DNA of 64,000 bases from an uncultured Selenomonadales bacterium (GCA_900321035.1 ONUH01000004.1:1-64000); one strand, 5' to 3'. Shown: positions 43,601 to 50,718, counted from the stretch's first letter. The notes: generated by a model not told the origin, from the letters alone. Translations and numbers: made by a program.

Positions 43601-43997
43601 TGCCAATGTGCAGCTTTCCGAGCTCTGGCAGGACGGCTACACCGAGAGCGGCGCGGGCATCTTTGGCCAGCGGGTTTCAAGCGCGAAGAACACCTACTTC
43701 GCGGGAGGCGTCGGCTTCGAGTGCAGGCGTTACCTTGCGAACGGCAGCTACGCGCTGCGCCTCGGGGTGAAGCACGCGTTCACGGGCACGGACCCGAAGC
43801 TGACCTTCGGCTATGTCGGCGACGAGGCGTCGAGTTACGAAATGCGGAACGAGCAGGACAAAACGCATTTCGTCGTGAGTCTCGGCGGCGAGGCGGAGTT
43901 CGCGCCCGGCTGGTGGCTGGCAGGCGACGCGACGCTGCAAAAAGGCGCCCACGACAAGGACATGATGTGCGCGCTGACGCTGCGGCGGATGTGGTGA
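40662..43997 (+). CDS. Subtilisin-family (S8) serine protease autotransporter
   Basis: A 1111-residue secreted protease. Residues 1-35 are an extended basic signal peptide. The S8 domain (about 40-470) has catalytic Asp74 (GVCDQP), His120 (THGTHVAGIA) and Ser323 (GTSMATPFVAGG), with the oxyanion Asn in STGNHG. Passenger linker repeats (LTLSGTNTYQGASIAEGGTL, about 570-600) match autotransporter-associated beta strands. The last 270 residues form a 12-strand-type autotransporter barrel ending in Trp. ATG 40662 has AAAGGAGAG upstream; extra upstream codons precede the ribosome site. It sits between peptide genes, so it may process exported peptides outside the cell, but it could equally be independent. 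Confidence 0.92.
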   Translation: MKKHGRQEINGKAKRRLTAMILAGLATVPSFVYAAEADWQTVEYFSSRGLDIVNAAAAYDRGFTGKGVRLGVCDQPTNFRHPDFSGKSGSSMLNEAKFYYSSDPSVLYTLEEYGWAYLTHGTHVAGIAAADRNGVGMHGVAFDADVLGAVYGEYINGNGFQVDPGYSTFEPYLSLKDVKVINNSWSYRIYLNDYKSLNAYRNVVENNRPGDCLNSIFKAAKADKLLVFSTGNHGRPEGNPQALSAALYDAAMDHVIAVTALDDVNFLTKQGGKISGSQLMGPFSNFACYAEDYTLAAPGTNIMSANANFAGDGRLDIPLSGTSMATPFVAGGAAVVQQAFPYLSAKQIGDVLLSTANANVSATNGYVVSFGNYKQGDKPIKQINIFYTNPDVTSKTPDKLRQDIQKLLEEPGRDTSDYPYSALQRAYEDEYDVVPYYKVPYEALVGQGVLDLGKAVRGLAALNARRLTADDISGDYTVQGTEENQALYTVNTAGYDSEWSNNIREIRAGYLAADSEEADLKARYNYYKVNWLDTSKPSKGTMQDYIDEFNDEVKKSRLAGLHVGLLKTGAGSLTLSGTNTYQGASIAEGGTLLINGSVAGDAYSVKNGVIGGRGVINGSLYNHNKAVAGDANANGNLWVANKLYSDGQLISVVNDAAGTVTNTQFKVTNTANVEGSTIEVKYILPGEKFTVLTANNVTGVPKNNVSSPATGMLNEKATVEGNTVTVSATAANNLDTSDEILNETYDAMVNMYRTLDSANDPREGEMRPLFDLETPEAKEALASISSNASAQNMSLAQTSAMTGHIVSSRLAEAFVTKPMEVKLPVEKLDEGEGKAVTVPMKLPQPVDNDFWFKTAKNWGDLKGGAYYHGTSFAVGWDRAYSKAWRAGAFVSYGTVGFADTGARNEMKDTRLGFYGGYSLGPHAGFVYLDYGWLKNDISRSLAHLNLFPKANYDSRILELGGEYKYDLHAGKDTPWHLSPYANVQLSELWQDGYTESGAGIFGQRVSSAKNTYFAGGVGFECRRYLANGSYALRLGVKHAFTGTDPKLTFGYVGDEASSYEMRNEQDKTHFVVSLGGEAEFAPGWWLAGDATLQKGAHDKDMMCALTLRRMW

Positions 43998-44046
43998 TCT
44001 GCGGGAAGCCCCCGGATATCGAAATTTGATTTTATCTCCATAATCC

Positions 44047-44084
44047 TGTCACGTTTTTCCGGCTCGCGCATATATATAGATGAA
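44047..44084 (+). promoter_or_regulatory. Conserved 38-bp peptide promoter block, copy B
   Basis: The same element as at 38446 and 45250, with TGTCA, GGCTC, GCATATATA and GATGAA at identical spacing. It ends 40 nt before the peptide start at 44125. The ATG inside GATGAA opens an 8-codon frame ending in TGA. Confidence 0.75.
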
Positions 44085-44124
44085 AGGAAAAACAACGGCA
44101 ACATGAAAAAAGGGGGTAACGAAA

Positions 44125-44433
44125 ATGGCAAACGAATTGATGGACAAGCGCATGACGGAGGACGAGCTGGACAACGTCGTGGGCGGAGCGAAAGTGATGA
44201 TTATCACCCATACAAGGCTGGGCCTGATTGACGGTTACTTCGGCGACTATCAGGGAAGCCAGGAAGCGCTGGATAAGCTGCTGAAAGAGGGCAACGTGGC
44301 CGGCATCAGGAAGCTGCACAAATGGGGAAAAGTGCGTATGATCAAGAAGCCGTATCTCGAAAGAGTCAAGGCAAATTTCCGCAAGAGGGGCTACAAGGTC
44401 ATCGAGGTGACCGAGCCGCCGATTCCCGGTTGA
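44125..44433 (+). CDS. Double-glycine-leader peptide C
   Basis: A 102-residue precursor. The leader MANELMDKRMTEDELDNVVGG is nearly the same as that of A1. The 81-residue product (starting AKVMIITHTRLGLIDG) is basic, has no Cys and no clear paralogue in the window; LDKLLKEGNVAGIRKLHKWGK is an amphipathic helix. AAAGGGGG precedes the ATG by about 9 nt. Confidence 0.8.
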   Translation: MANELMDKRMTEDELDNVVGGAKVMIITHTRLGLIDGYFGDYQGSQEALDKLLKEGNVAGIRKLHKWGKVRMIKKPYLERVKANFRKRGYKVIEVTEPPIPG

Positions 44434-44490
44434 ACCGTGTTGTTCCCTGACGTACGGATTCTCTCGGAAAAAGCAAAGGAGGAGAAGAAA

Positions 44491-44832
44491 ATGGCAAACG
44501 AGGAATTGATGGATAAGATCATGGACGACAGCCAGCTGGACAAGGTGGCGGGCGGCACCCAAGCTGAAATCCATGAACTGATGTATTTTTACGAGGACCA
44601 AGGGCACGACTGCCGGGATGGAGCCAAGAATTGGATAGATGTGGCCAACAAGATTCGTGGCCTGTTGGCCAAAGACCTGGGGGTCGAATGGGATGAAAAG
44701 TATCCTGTCTCAATGATCGACAAGACGCGTTCCTCACTGCATGTCTATAAACCCAACTGGTACACCATCAAGGGGAAGAGATATAACCACGAGGAAATCA
44801 TGCAAATGCTCCGCGAGAAATACAAGGGATGA
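44491..44832 (+). CDS. Double-glycine-leader peptide B2
   Basis: A 113-residue precursor, leader ELMDKIMDDSQLDKVAGG, product 91 residues. The product is a longer paralogue of that of 39626, sharing the N-terminal helix and the YNHEEIMQMLREKYKG end. AAGGAGGAG lies just upstream of ATG 44491; an in-frame upstream ATG at 44437 lacks a site. Confidence 0.8.
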   Translation: MANEELMDKIMDDSQLDKVAGGTQAEIHELMYFYEDQGHDCRDGAKNWIDVANKIRGLLAKDLGVEWDEKYPVSMIDKTRSSLHVYKPNWYTIKGKRYNHEEIMQMLREKYKG

Positions 44833-44935
44833 TAAGACGTAGAAGCAATATCTTTCGGGATTGATCGCGAAGAACAGGAAGCAGGGCTGTCAGATCATTG
44901 TGTCTTACGCGAAAAAATGAAGGGAGGAGAAGACG

Positions 44936-45235
44936 ATGACGAACGAATTGATGGATAAGGTGATGACCGACATGGAATTGGATAACGTGTCGGGCGGCGC
45001 CGGATACGCGTACTTCGTGAAGCGCAAGGACGGGAAATACAACGTCGTCAGCGCCAACGACAGACTGACGCCCGAACAGGTCAAAGGGATTATCGCGGGG
45101 AAATCTCTCATGAGCCTTGGGATCGAAAGAGGCGTCCATACCCACTTCTTTGGGGGAGTCCGGGCGGACAAGCTGGGCGAGATCAAGGTCAATCTGGACA
45201 GGGTATATAAAGGCTGCAGGTTCCAGCACCTTTAG
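44936..45235 (+). CDS. Double-glycine-leader peptide A2
   Basis: A 99-residue precursor, leader MTNELMDKVMTDMELDNVSGG, product 78 residues, paralogous to A1 at 38521 (AGYAYFVKRKDGKYNVV start; LTPEQVKGIIAG; DKLGEIKVNLDRVYKGC end). Only one Cys. GGGAGGAG lies upstream of the ATG. It closes the unit that starts at promoter copy B. Confidence 0.8.
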   Translation: MTNELMDKVMTDMELDNVSGGAGYAYFVKRKDGKYNVVSANDRLTPEQVKGIIAGKSLMSLGIERGVHTHFFGGVRADKLGEIKVNLDRVYKGCRFQHL

Positions 45236-45249
45236 CAGGCAAAAAATCA

Positions 45250-45287
45250 TGTCAGGATTTTTCGGCTTGCGCATATATACAGATGAA
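45250..45287 (+). promoter_or_regulatory. Conserved 38-bp peptide promoter block, copy C
   Basis: TGTCA, N9, GGCTT, N2, GCATATATA, N2, GATGAA, identical in spacing to 38446 and 44047. It ends 37 nt before the first Nif11-like gene. The ATG inside GATGAA opens an 8-codon frame ending in TAA. Confidence 0.75.
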
Positions 45288-45324
45288 CGAGCTAAAAGGC
45301 AAACAATAAAAGGGGGGAAACATC

Positions 45325-45738
45325 ATGGCAAAGGCAAATGTAGGAAAGTTTTATGAGAAGTTGGCCCAGGACGCAGCGTTGGCTGAAAAGCTCAATGAAA
45401 TGGACAAGGATTTTGCCGAGAAGAACGGGACTTCTGCAGATGATGCTGCTATGCGTGAAAAGGCAGCCGAGGCTATTATCCTTCCATTGGCACAGGAGGT
45501 TGGATTGCCTTTTACTCTGGATGAGTTGAAGGAATACGAGCAGGAACAACTGAAGAAATTGAACCTTTCTGAAGATGAGTTGGAACAGGTGGCAGGAGGA
45601 GTGCCTAAAAACACGAATAGTCGCAATGGTGTTAATGCCTGTGCCTATATTGGCGTAGGTTTTGGCAGGACAAAAAAGGATGGAAAAACTGCTTTTTGCT
45701 TACTGTTAGGAGGCTCCAATGGTCCAGTTGCCGGATAA
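45325..45738 (+). CDS. Nif11-like precursor peptide N1
   Basis: A 137-residue precursor. The Nif11-like leader (about 1-92) contains KFYEKLAQDAALAEKLN and ends ELEQVAGG. The 45-residue core has two Cys in a conserved frame: CAYIGVGFG, then K-G-TA-C, then LGGSNGP. The core is better conserved with the next gene than the linker, pointing to selection on the core. It and N2 directly precede the radical SAM gene, so they are the likely substrates. AAGGGGGG lies upstream of the ATG. Confidence 0.85.
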   Translation: MAKANVGKFYEKLAQDAALAEKLNEMDKDFAEKNGTSADDAAMREKAAEAIILPLAQEVGLPFTLDELKEYEQEQLKKLNLSEDELEQVAGGVPKNTNSRNGVNACAYIGVGFGRTKKDGKTAFCLLLGGSNGPVAG

Positions 45739-45769
45739 AAAAGGCAAACAATAAAAGGAGGACAGCATC

Positions 45770-46201
45770 ATGGCAAAGGCAAATGTAGGAAAGTTTTATG
45801 AGAAGCTGGCGCAAGACGCAGCTTTGGCTGAAAAGCTCAATGCTCTGGATAAGGATTTTGCTGAGAAGAATGAGGGCTCTGCAGATGATATTGCTTTTCG
45901 TGAAAAGGCAGTAGCAGCTATCGTTATTCCACTGGCAAAGGAAGTTGGTCTGCCATTTACCCTTGAGGAATTAAAGGAATATGAGCAGGAACAGCTAAAG
46001 GAAATGAATCTTTCCGATGACGAGCTGGATCAGGTGGCAGGGGGGAGAAAAAAGAAAATTATGAAAGGGGAAAGGAGCGATGGCGGCGCGTACTGTGCTT
46101 TTCTTGGTGTAGGATTTGGTAAGACCGAGAGAAAAGGGAACACGGCCTATTGCTTCATTCTGGGTGGTTCCGACGGCCCAATTGGAGGCAGAAGCGAATA
46201 A
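45770..46201 (+). CDS. Nif11-like precursor peptide N2
   Basis: A 143-residue paralogue of N1. The leader is about 80% identical by eye and ends ELDQVAGG. The core begins RKKKIMKGERSDGG and then has CAFLGVGFGKT, K-GNTA-C and LGGSDGPIGG, keeping both Cys and all the Gly of N1. The sequence before its start (AAAGGCAAACAATAAAAGG) repeats the one before N1, so the unit was tandemly duplicated with its leader region. AT-richer than neighbouring genes. Confidence 0.85.
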   Translation: MAKANVGKFYEKLAQDAALAEKLNALDKDFAEKNEGSADDIAFREKAVAAIVIPLAKEVGLPFTLEELKEYEQEQLKEMNLSDDELDQVAGGRKKKIMKGERSDGGAYCAFLGVGFGKTERKGNTAYCFILGGSDGPIGGRSE

Positions 46202-46309
46202 CGAGCTTTAGGCTATGAGAGCAGTTCATTGCAATTAGAACAGCATTGTGATAATCAACGACCCGGCTGCTGGATAAAAATTAAATTTTCATGCCAGGGA
46301 GGTGCTTCC

Positions 46310-47824
46310 GTGTACTACAGACTGAAAGACGAGTTTCGGCTGCGCGGCTGGGAGCTTTTGCCGACGGGAATCGTGCGGCGCCTTTCGGGGGACGTGGACT
46401 TCCTGCCGCCTGCCGTTTATCGCGCACTGCAAAAGGCTTGCGGCTCCCTGCCTGTGGGGAGCGTACTCTTTTCCGCGGAGGAACGGAAGATGCTCGCCGA
46501 GCTTTGCGATGCGGGAATCCTGGAGAAAAGCGAAGTGCCGGCCCCCCTTTCGGACGTACAGAAGTACCGCGCTTATCCGAACCGTTTCCTTTACTCCGTC
46601 CATTGGGCAATCACCGGCAGCTGCAACTGCCGCTGCCGCCATTGCTACATGTCGGCGCCGACGCGCACGGAAGCGCTAGTGCGGGCGCAGGCGCAGGAAG
46701 CACCAACTTTGTGCCAGCCGACGCGCATGGAAGCGCATATGAATGGCGAGCCGTCCCTTGAGGATTGTCTTGACGTCGTCCGGCAGATGGAGGCGGCGGG
46801 CGTCCGCACCGTTTCCCTGACGGGCGGCGAGGCGCTCCTGCGGCGGGATTTCTTCGCCATCGTAGATGCGCTGATCGACGCCGACATCCTGATTGTCACC
46901 GTTATGTCCAACGGGCTTTTGGTAAACGAGAAGACACTGGACGAGTTTGAACGGCGGGGGCTCAGGCCGGAGTTCAATATGAGCTTCGACGGCGTGGGCT
47001 GCCATGACTGGCTGCGGGGTGTCCCCGGCGCGGAACAGGCGGTGCTCCGCGCCTTTGCCCTTTGCAAGGAACGGGGCTTCCCGACGGGGGCGGAATACTG
47101 CCTGTATAAAGGCAATCTCGGCGCGCTGCGGGAGAGCGTGAAGCTGCTGGGCGAACTGGGCTGCCAGACGCTGAAGGTGAACCGGCTGAACGTGGAAGGT
47201 GAGGCGCTGGGCATCGCCGACTATGCAATCACCCGCGACGAGGAATTCCAAACGTATCTTGACTATATTCCGCAGTTTTATGAGGACGGCGCGCCGCTCT
47301 CGCTGATGCTGTCGGGCTTTTTCTGCAGCGACGGAACGGACGGCTTCGAGATTCCCTTCGTGAAAAACGAGGAGGGCGAGGAATGCGGCGATTACTGTCT
47401 GTGCGGTCACGCGCGGAACTATATGTATATCACCGCTGAGGGCGCGATGGTCCCCTGTATCCCGATGGGCAGCGCGGAGGGCGGACGGCGTCATTTCCCG
47501 AACATAAGGGAAACGAAATTCGCCGACGCGCTCCGTGATTCGTATTATATGAACTTTATCGACACGAGGCTCCGGGACTATTTCGCCCATAATCCGGGCT
47601 GTGCAGTCTGCGAATACAGGAACCGCTGCGCGGGCGGCTGCCGGGGCCGTGTGGCGTCGGCATGCGGTCGGCGGGAAGGAGCGACAGCCGCCGCCGGCGA
47701 ATCCGTGCGCGTCGCGGAGGTCGATCTCCTCGCCAGGGACGAGGACGCCTGCGCGTTTTTCCGGCAGGGGTGGTACGACAGGGTGACGAAAATGATGGAG
47801 CAAATATTGCCGGATATACGGTGA
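46310..47824 (+). CDS. Radical SAM/SPASM peptide-modifying enzyme
   Basis: A 504-residue enzyme. Residues 1-80 look like a PqqD-type precursor-binding winged helix. The radical SAM [4Fe-4S] site is Cys105-x3-Cys109-x2-Cys112 (CNCRCRHC); SLTGGEALLRRDF follows, and the C-terminal SPASM region is Cys-rich (CGDYCLCG; CAVCEYRNRCAGGCRG). Two auxiliary clusters are likely. Residues about 116-142 are an insertion encoded by a palindromic repeat element. GTG 46310 has AGGGAGGTG upstream; an in-frame ATG at 46229 lacks a site. Substrates are probably the N1/N2 cores; the type of crosslink cannot be told. Confidence 0.88.
   Translation: MYYRLKDEFRLRGWELLPTGIVRRLSGDVDFLPPAVYRALQKACGSLPVGSVLFSAEERKMLAELCDAGILEKSEVPAPLSDVQKYRAYPNRFLYSVHWAITGSCNCRCRHCYMSAPTRTEALVRAQAQEAPTLCQPTRMEAHMNGEPSLEDCLDVVRQMEAAGVRTVSLTGGEALLRRDFFAIVDALIDADILIVTVMSNGLLVNEKTLDEFERRGLRPEFNMSFDGVGCHDWLRGVPGAEQAVLRAFALCKERGFPTGAEYCLYKGNLGALRESVKLLGELGCQTLKVNRLNVEGEALGIADYAITRDEEFQTYLDYIPQFYEDGAPLSLMLSGFFCSDGTDGFEIPFVKNEEGEECGDYCLCGHARNYMYITAEGAMVPCIPMGSAEGGRRHFPNIRETKFADALRDSYYMNFIDTRLRDYFAHNPGCAVCEYRNRCAGGCRGRVASACGRREGATAAAGESVRVAEVDLLARDEDACAFFRQGWYDRVTKMMEQILPDIR
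46657..46736. repeat. In-frame palindromic element inside the radical SAM gene
   Basis: Two copies of CCGACGCGCA(C/T)GGAAGCGC exactly 60 bp apart flank a core TAGTGCGGGCGCAGGCGC-AGGAAGC that matches the reverse complement of 50171-50225 at about 35 of 42 positions. It adds about 25 codons between the radical SAM Cys loop and the GGE motif. Confidence 0.65.
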
Positions 47825-47846
47825 CTTTTTTCATAAAACGCTACAG

Positions 47847-47881
47847 AAAAAGCGCTTCCCGTGAACGGGAAGCGCTTTTTT
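47847..47881 (+). terminator. Terminator at the end of the peptide island
   Basis: A perfect 16-bp stem (47847-47862 with 47865-47880) with centre GA, ending in TTTTTT. Confidence 0.92.
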
Positions 47882-47908
47882 GAAAAAATGGGGTTCAAGT
47901 ATACGAAT

Positions 47909-48289
47909 TTACACCGCGTCGATGGAAGCGATAGCGTTCGGACGGATCGTGATGCGGTAAATGCGGAAAAGGTCGAGCGTGTACCAGTATTCGTAAGAGC
48001 CGTCCTCATAAACGACCTTGATGTCCCAATACTGGACGTTGTCTTTCGGGTCGAAGGCGAGGAAAATATCCTGACCCGGATACAGTACCTGGTTCTTTCC
48101 CAGCTCGTCCTGATAAATCCATTCGTTGCTGCTGGTGGGGCTGAGGTAAATCTCAGTAATGATGCGGCCCGTGCCGTTTTCCAGCACGAAATCCTGCGAG
48201 CCGCGCCTGCCGGCAAACGCGATGGAAGCGATGGCGAGCGTCAAAACGAAAGCCGCGATAAAAAGTCCGGCAAAACGGAATTTTTTCAT
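47909..48289 (-). CDS. Small secreted protein of unknown function
   Basis: A 126-residue protein with a clear signal peptide (FAGLFIAAFVLTLAIASIAFA, cleavage near residue 26). The mature part is a beta-rich domain (DFVLENGTGRIITEIYLSPT; LYPGQDIFLAFDPKDNVQYWDIKV; YWYTLDLFRIYRITIR). I do not recognise a named family. GGAGGAATTCACT precedes the ATG, and a consensus promoter lies upstream. It is transcribed toward the peptide island and away from the phosphatase gene. Confidence 0.8.
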   Translation of the reverse strand: MKKFRFAGLFIAAFVLTLAIASIAFAGRRGSQDFVLENGTGRIITEIYLSPTSSNEWIYQDELGKNQVLYPGQDIFLAFDPKDNVQYWDIKVVYEDGSYEYWYTLDLFRIYRITIRPNAIASIDAV

Positions 48290-48338
48290 AGTGAATTCCT
48301 CCTGTAAGTTGGTATCCCCATTTTTTCCTCTGCATTAT

Positions 48339-48367
48339 ATTATAGGCTTTTCCGCGGTTTCCGTCAA
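48339..48367 (-). promoter_or_regulatory. Sigma-A promoter of the secreted-protein gene
   Basis: On the minus strand TTGACG, exactly 17 nt, then TATAAT, about 50 nt before the start codon. Confidence 0.8.
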
Positions 48368-48425
48368 GAAAACCGCGCCCGAGAGCAGGCTCTGTTATAA
48401 CGGTTAGCGGGAATAGGCATGCTTG

Positions 48426-48434
48426 TGATATAAT
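48426..48434 (+). promoter_or_regulatory. Extended -10 promoter of the phosphatase gene
   Basis: TGATATAAT is an extended -10 with a consensus hexamer; no good -35 is present at 17 nt. It lies 38 nt before the TTG start. Confidence 0.6.
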
Positions 48435-48471
48435 GAGATAAATCGCGGGAGTCATGACGGGAGGATTTCAT

Positions 48472-50697
48472 TTGAACGGCAGGATGGGCATCGAGCGGCG
48501 CATTTTTTTCCTGATGCTTTTGACGGGGCTTGCGTGCTTTGCCGCTTTTGAGGCGGTTTCTTTCCTGGGAATGTACGATGTGCAGGAGCATGCCATCGAA
48601 AGCGGCCGGGAAATGGGGACGTCCGCCTCCGCGTTCGCGGAGGAGATTACTGACGAGCAGGCCAAAAAGCGGTTCGCCCTCATGGCGGAAGAAAAGGCTC
48701 GCGGCGTCAATAACGAGATAGGGCGGCTTCGGGAAGATGCGAATCTTCTTGCTAAGACGATGACGCAGATCTTGACCCGTCGGGAGCTTTATCTGCCGCG
48801 TGAGCTGCCGTTGGGCGGAGAAGTTCCCATAAGATCCAAGGAACCTTATCTTTTTTTTATCCCGGCGCTTCGTGAAAGCGGCGGGATTGCGGACGTCCTG
48901 CCGGAAGCGCAGATCGCGGCCAACGCGGCGGATAATCTGGCGCTTTGGACACAGAGCTATGACGATGGCTACGAGATGACTTGCTTCTACGCCTCGGAGC
49001 GCGGATATGTCATCAGCGCGGACGTCATGGCGGAAGGGAAGGAGTTCGTAGAGTTTTTTGATACCTGGTACTCGCCGTCCTTCGATCCGAGAGAACGCCC
49101 TTGGTATCAGGAAATCAAGGCGACCGGGAGGTCCGTCTTCACAGACGTTTATGTCGGGGTGGAGGGGTATCCCTGCATTTCCTGCGTCGCGCCTTATTAC
49201 GACGAAAACGGTTTCGCGGGTATGGCCGGCATCTCCAACAATATCGCCACCCTGTATCGGCAGATTTCGATCAATACGATTGGGGACAGGGGCGTCAATT
49301 TTATCCTGAACGAAAAAGGCGAGGTTATTCTTTCCTCGGAAAAGGAAGGACTGCTGGCCGCTTCCGCGACGCCGAAGGATTTTCAAAAGTATGGGGAGAC
49401 GTCCCTTGCGTTGGAAGCGGCGTGCATGACCCGGGGACTGTCCGACGTGGCGCGGATCACGCTGGGGGGCAGGGATTATTATCTTGCCTACGCGCCGATT
49501 CCCGACGTCGGCTGGAGCTTCGGAACGCTGATCGAGAGGGATGTGGTCGTGCAGCCGGCACGGGATGCGAAGTCGTATCTGCTTTCTCGGGCGGAGGATT
49601 TTTCCGCGTCCCTTCAATCCTTTTTCTGGGATAATTTCCTGCGGACGGCGGCGCTGCTCATGGCGCTCTTGGCGGCGCTCTTCTTCGTGAGCCGCAAAAT
49701 CTCGGACCGCTTCGTGCGTCCGATTCTTGCGCTGACGGCGGGCGTGCGCGAAATATCGGGGGGCAATCTCGACAAGAAGCTCGACGTCAAGACGGGCGAC
49801 GAGATCGAGACGCTCGCCGACAGTTTCAACCAGATGACAGACGAGCTGAAATCGTATATCGAAAACCTTGCAAAAACGACGGCGGAGAACGAGCGCATCG
49901 AAACGGAGCTTTCAGTAGCGGCGCGCATACAGGCGGGCATCCTGCCGAAAAAGCTCCCGGCGCGGAGCGAGTTCGACCTTTTCGCGTCCATGGAACCTGC
50001 GAAAGAGGTCGGCGGCGATTTTTACGATTATTATTTCCTCGACGAGAATCATTTGATGGTCACGGTGGCGGACGTCTCGGACAAGGGCATGCCCGCCGCG
50101 CTTTTCATGGTGGTCGCGAAGACGCTTCTCAAGGACTGCGCGCTGACCTTCGGCTCGGGAGAGAAATTGCCGGTCGGCGCAAAGGCGGCGCATCCTGCGC
50201 CTGCGCCGACACTAAGCCATCCATGGCTGTCGGAGACCGTGGCGCAGACCAACGACCGTCTTGCGGAGGCCAACGACGAGGGCATGTTCGTGACGGTGTT
50301 CACGGGCGTGCTGGACGTTGGGACGGGCGAATTCGTCTATGTGAACGCGGGGCACAATCCGCCGCTGGTCCGCAGGAACGGAACGGTTGACTTTTTGCCG
50401 ACGGCGCAAAGTCCGATGCTCGGCGTTATGGAAGGGCTGCATTTCCCTGTGGAGCGGCTGACGCTTTCCCCCGGCGATATGCTGTTCCTTTACACCGACG
50501 GCGTGACCGAGGCCATGAACGAGAAGCGGGAGATTTTCACCGGGGAACGGCTGCATGCAGCGCTGTCGGCGCAGCCGACGGGAAAAACGGCGGAGGAAAT
50601 CTTAGCGGCGGTGCGCGGTGCGGTGGACGCCCATGCAAACGGCGCTGAGCCCTCTGACGACGTAACGATGCTGGGGCTGGTATATAAGGGAATCTGA
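48472..50697 (+). CDS. SpoIIE/RsbU-type PP2C phosphatase with sensor and HAMP domains
   Basis: A 741-residue membrane phosphatase. Membrane helices near 8-28 and 388-410 bracket an extracytoplasmic Cache-type sensor (WYSPSFDPRERPWYQEIK and PCISCVAPYYDENG are typical). A HAMP domain, a coiled coil and a PP2C domain (about 510-741) follow; metal-site motifs are EVGGDFYDYY, VADVSDKGMPAALFM and SDDVTMLGL. It should dephosphorylate STAS proteins; two are encoded just downstream. A palindromic insertion lies at about residues 565-585. Start TTG 48472 has GGGAGGA 6 nt upstream; an ATG at 48454 precedes it. Confidence 0.9.
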   Translation: MNGRMGIERRIFFLMLLTGLACFAAFEAVSFLGMYDVQEHAIESGREMGTSASAFAEEITDEQAKKRFALMAEEKARGVNNEIGRLREDANLLAKTMTQILTRRELYLPRELPLGGEVPIRSKEPYLFFIPALRESGGIADVLPEAQIAANAADNLALWTQSYDDGYEMTCFYASERGYVISADVMAEGKEFVEFFDTWYSPSFDPRERPWYQEIKATGRSVFTDVYVGVEGYPCISCVAPYYDENGFAGMAGISNNIATLYRQISINTIGDRGVNFILNEKGEVILSSEKEGLLAASATPKDFQKYGETSLALEAACMTRGLSDVARITLGGRDYYLAYAPIPDVGWSFGTLIERDVVVQPARDAKSYLLSRAEDFSASLQSFFWDNFLRTAALLMALLAALFFVSRKISDRFVRPILALTAGVREISGGNLDKKLDVKTGDEIETLADSFNQMTDELKSYIENLAKTTAENERIETELSVAARIQAGILPKKLPARSEFDLFASMEPAKEVGGDFYDYYFLDENHLMVTVADVSDKGMPAALFMVVAKTLLKDCALTFGSGEKLPVGAKAAHPAPAPTLSHPWLSETVAQTNDRLAEANDEGMFVTVFTGVLDVGTGEFVYVNAGHNPPLVRRNGTVDFLPTAQSPMLGVMEGLHFPVERLTLSPGDMLFLYTDGVTEAMNEKREIFTGERLHAALSAQPTGKTAEEILAAVRGAVDAHANGAEPSDDVTMLGLVYKGI
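50171..50225. repeat. In-frame palindromic element inside the phosphatase gene
   Basis: GTCGGCGCA and TGCGCCGAC form an inverted repeat with a GGCGGCGCATCC-TGCGCC core. Its reverse complement matches the element in the radical SAM gene. The encoded stretch (AKAAHPAPAPTLSHPW) interrupts a region where SpoIIE phosphatases normally have only a short turn. Confidence 0.65.
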
Positions 50698-50718
50698 TAT
50701 ATTTTGGAGGAACCGGGA

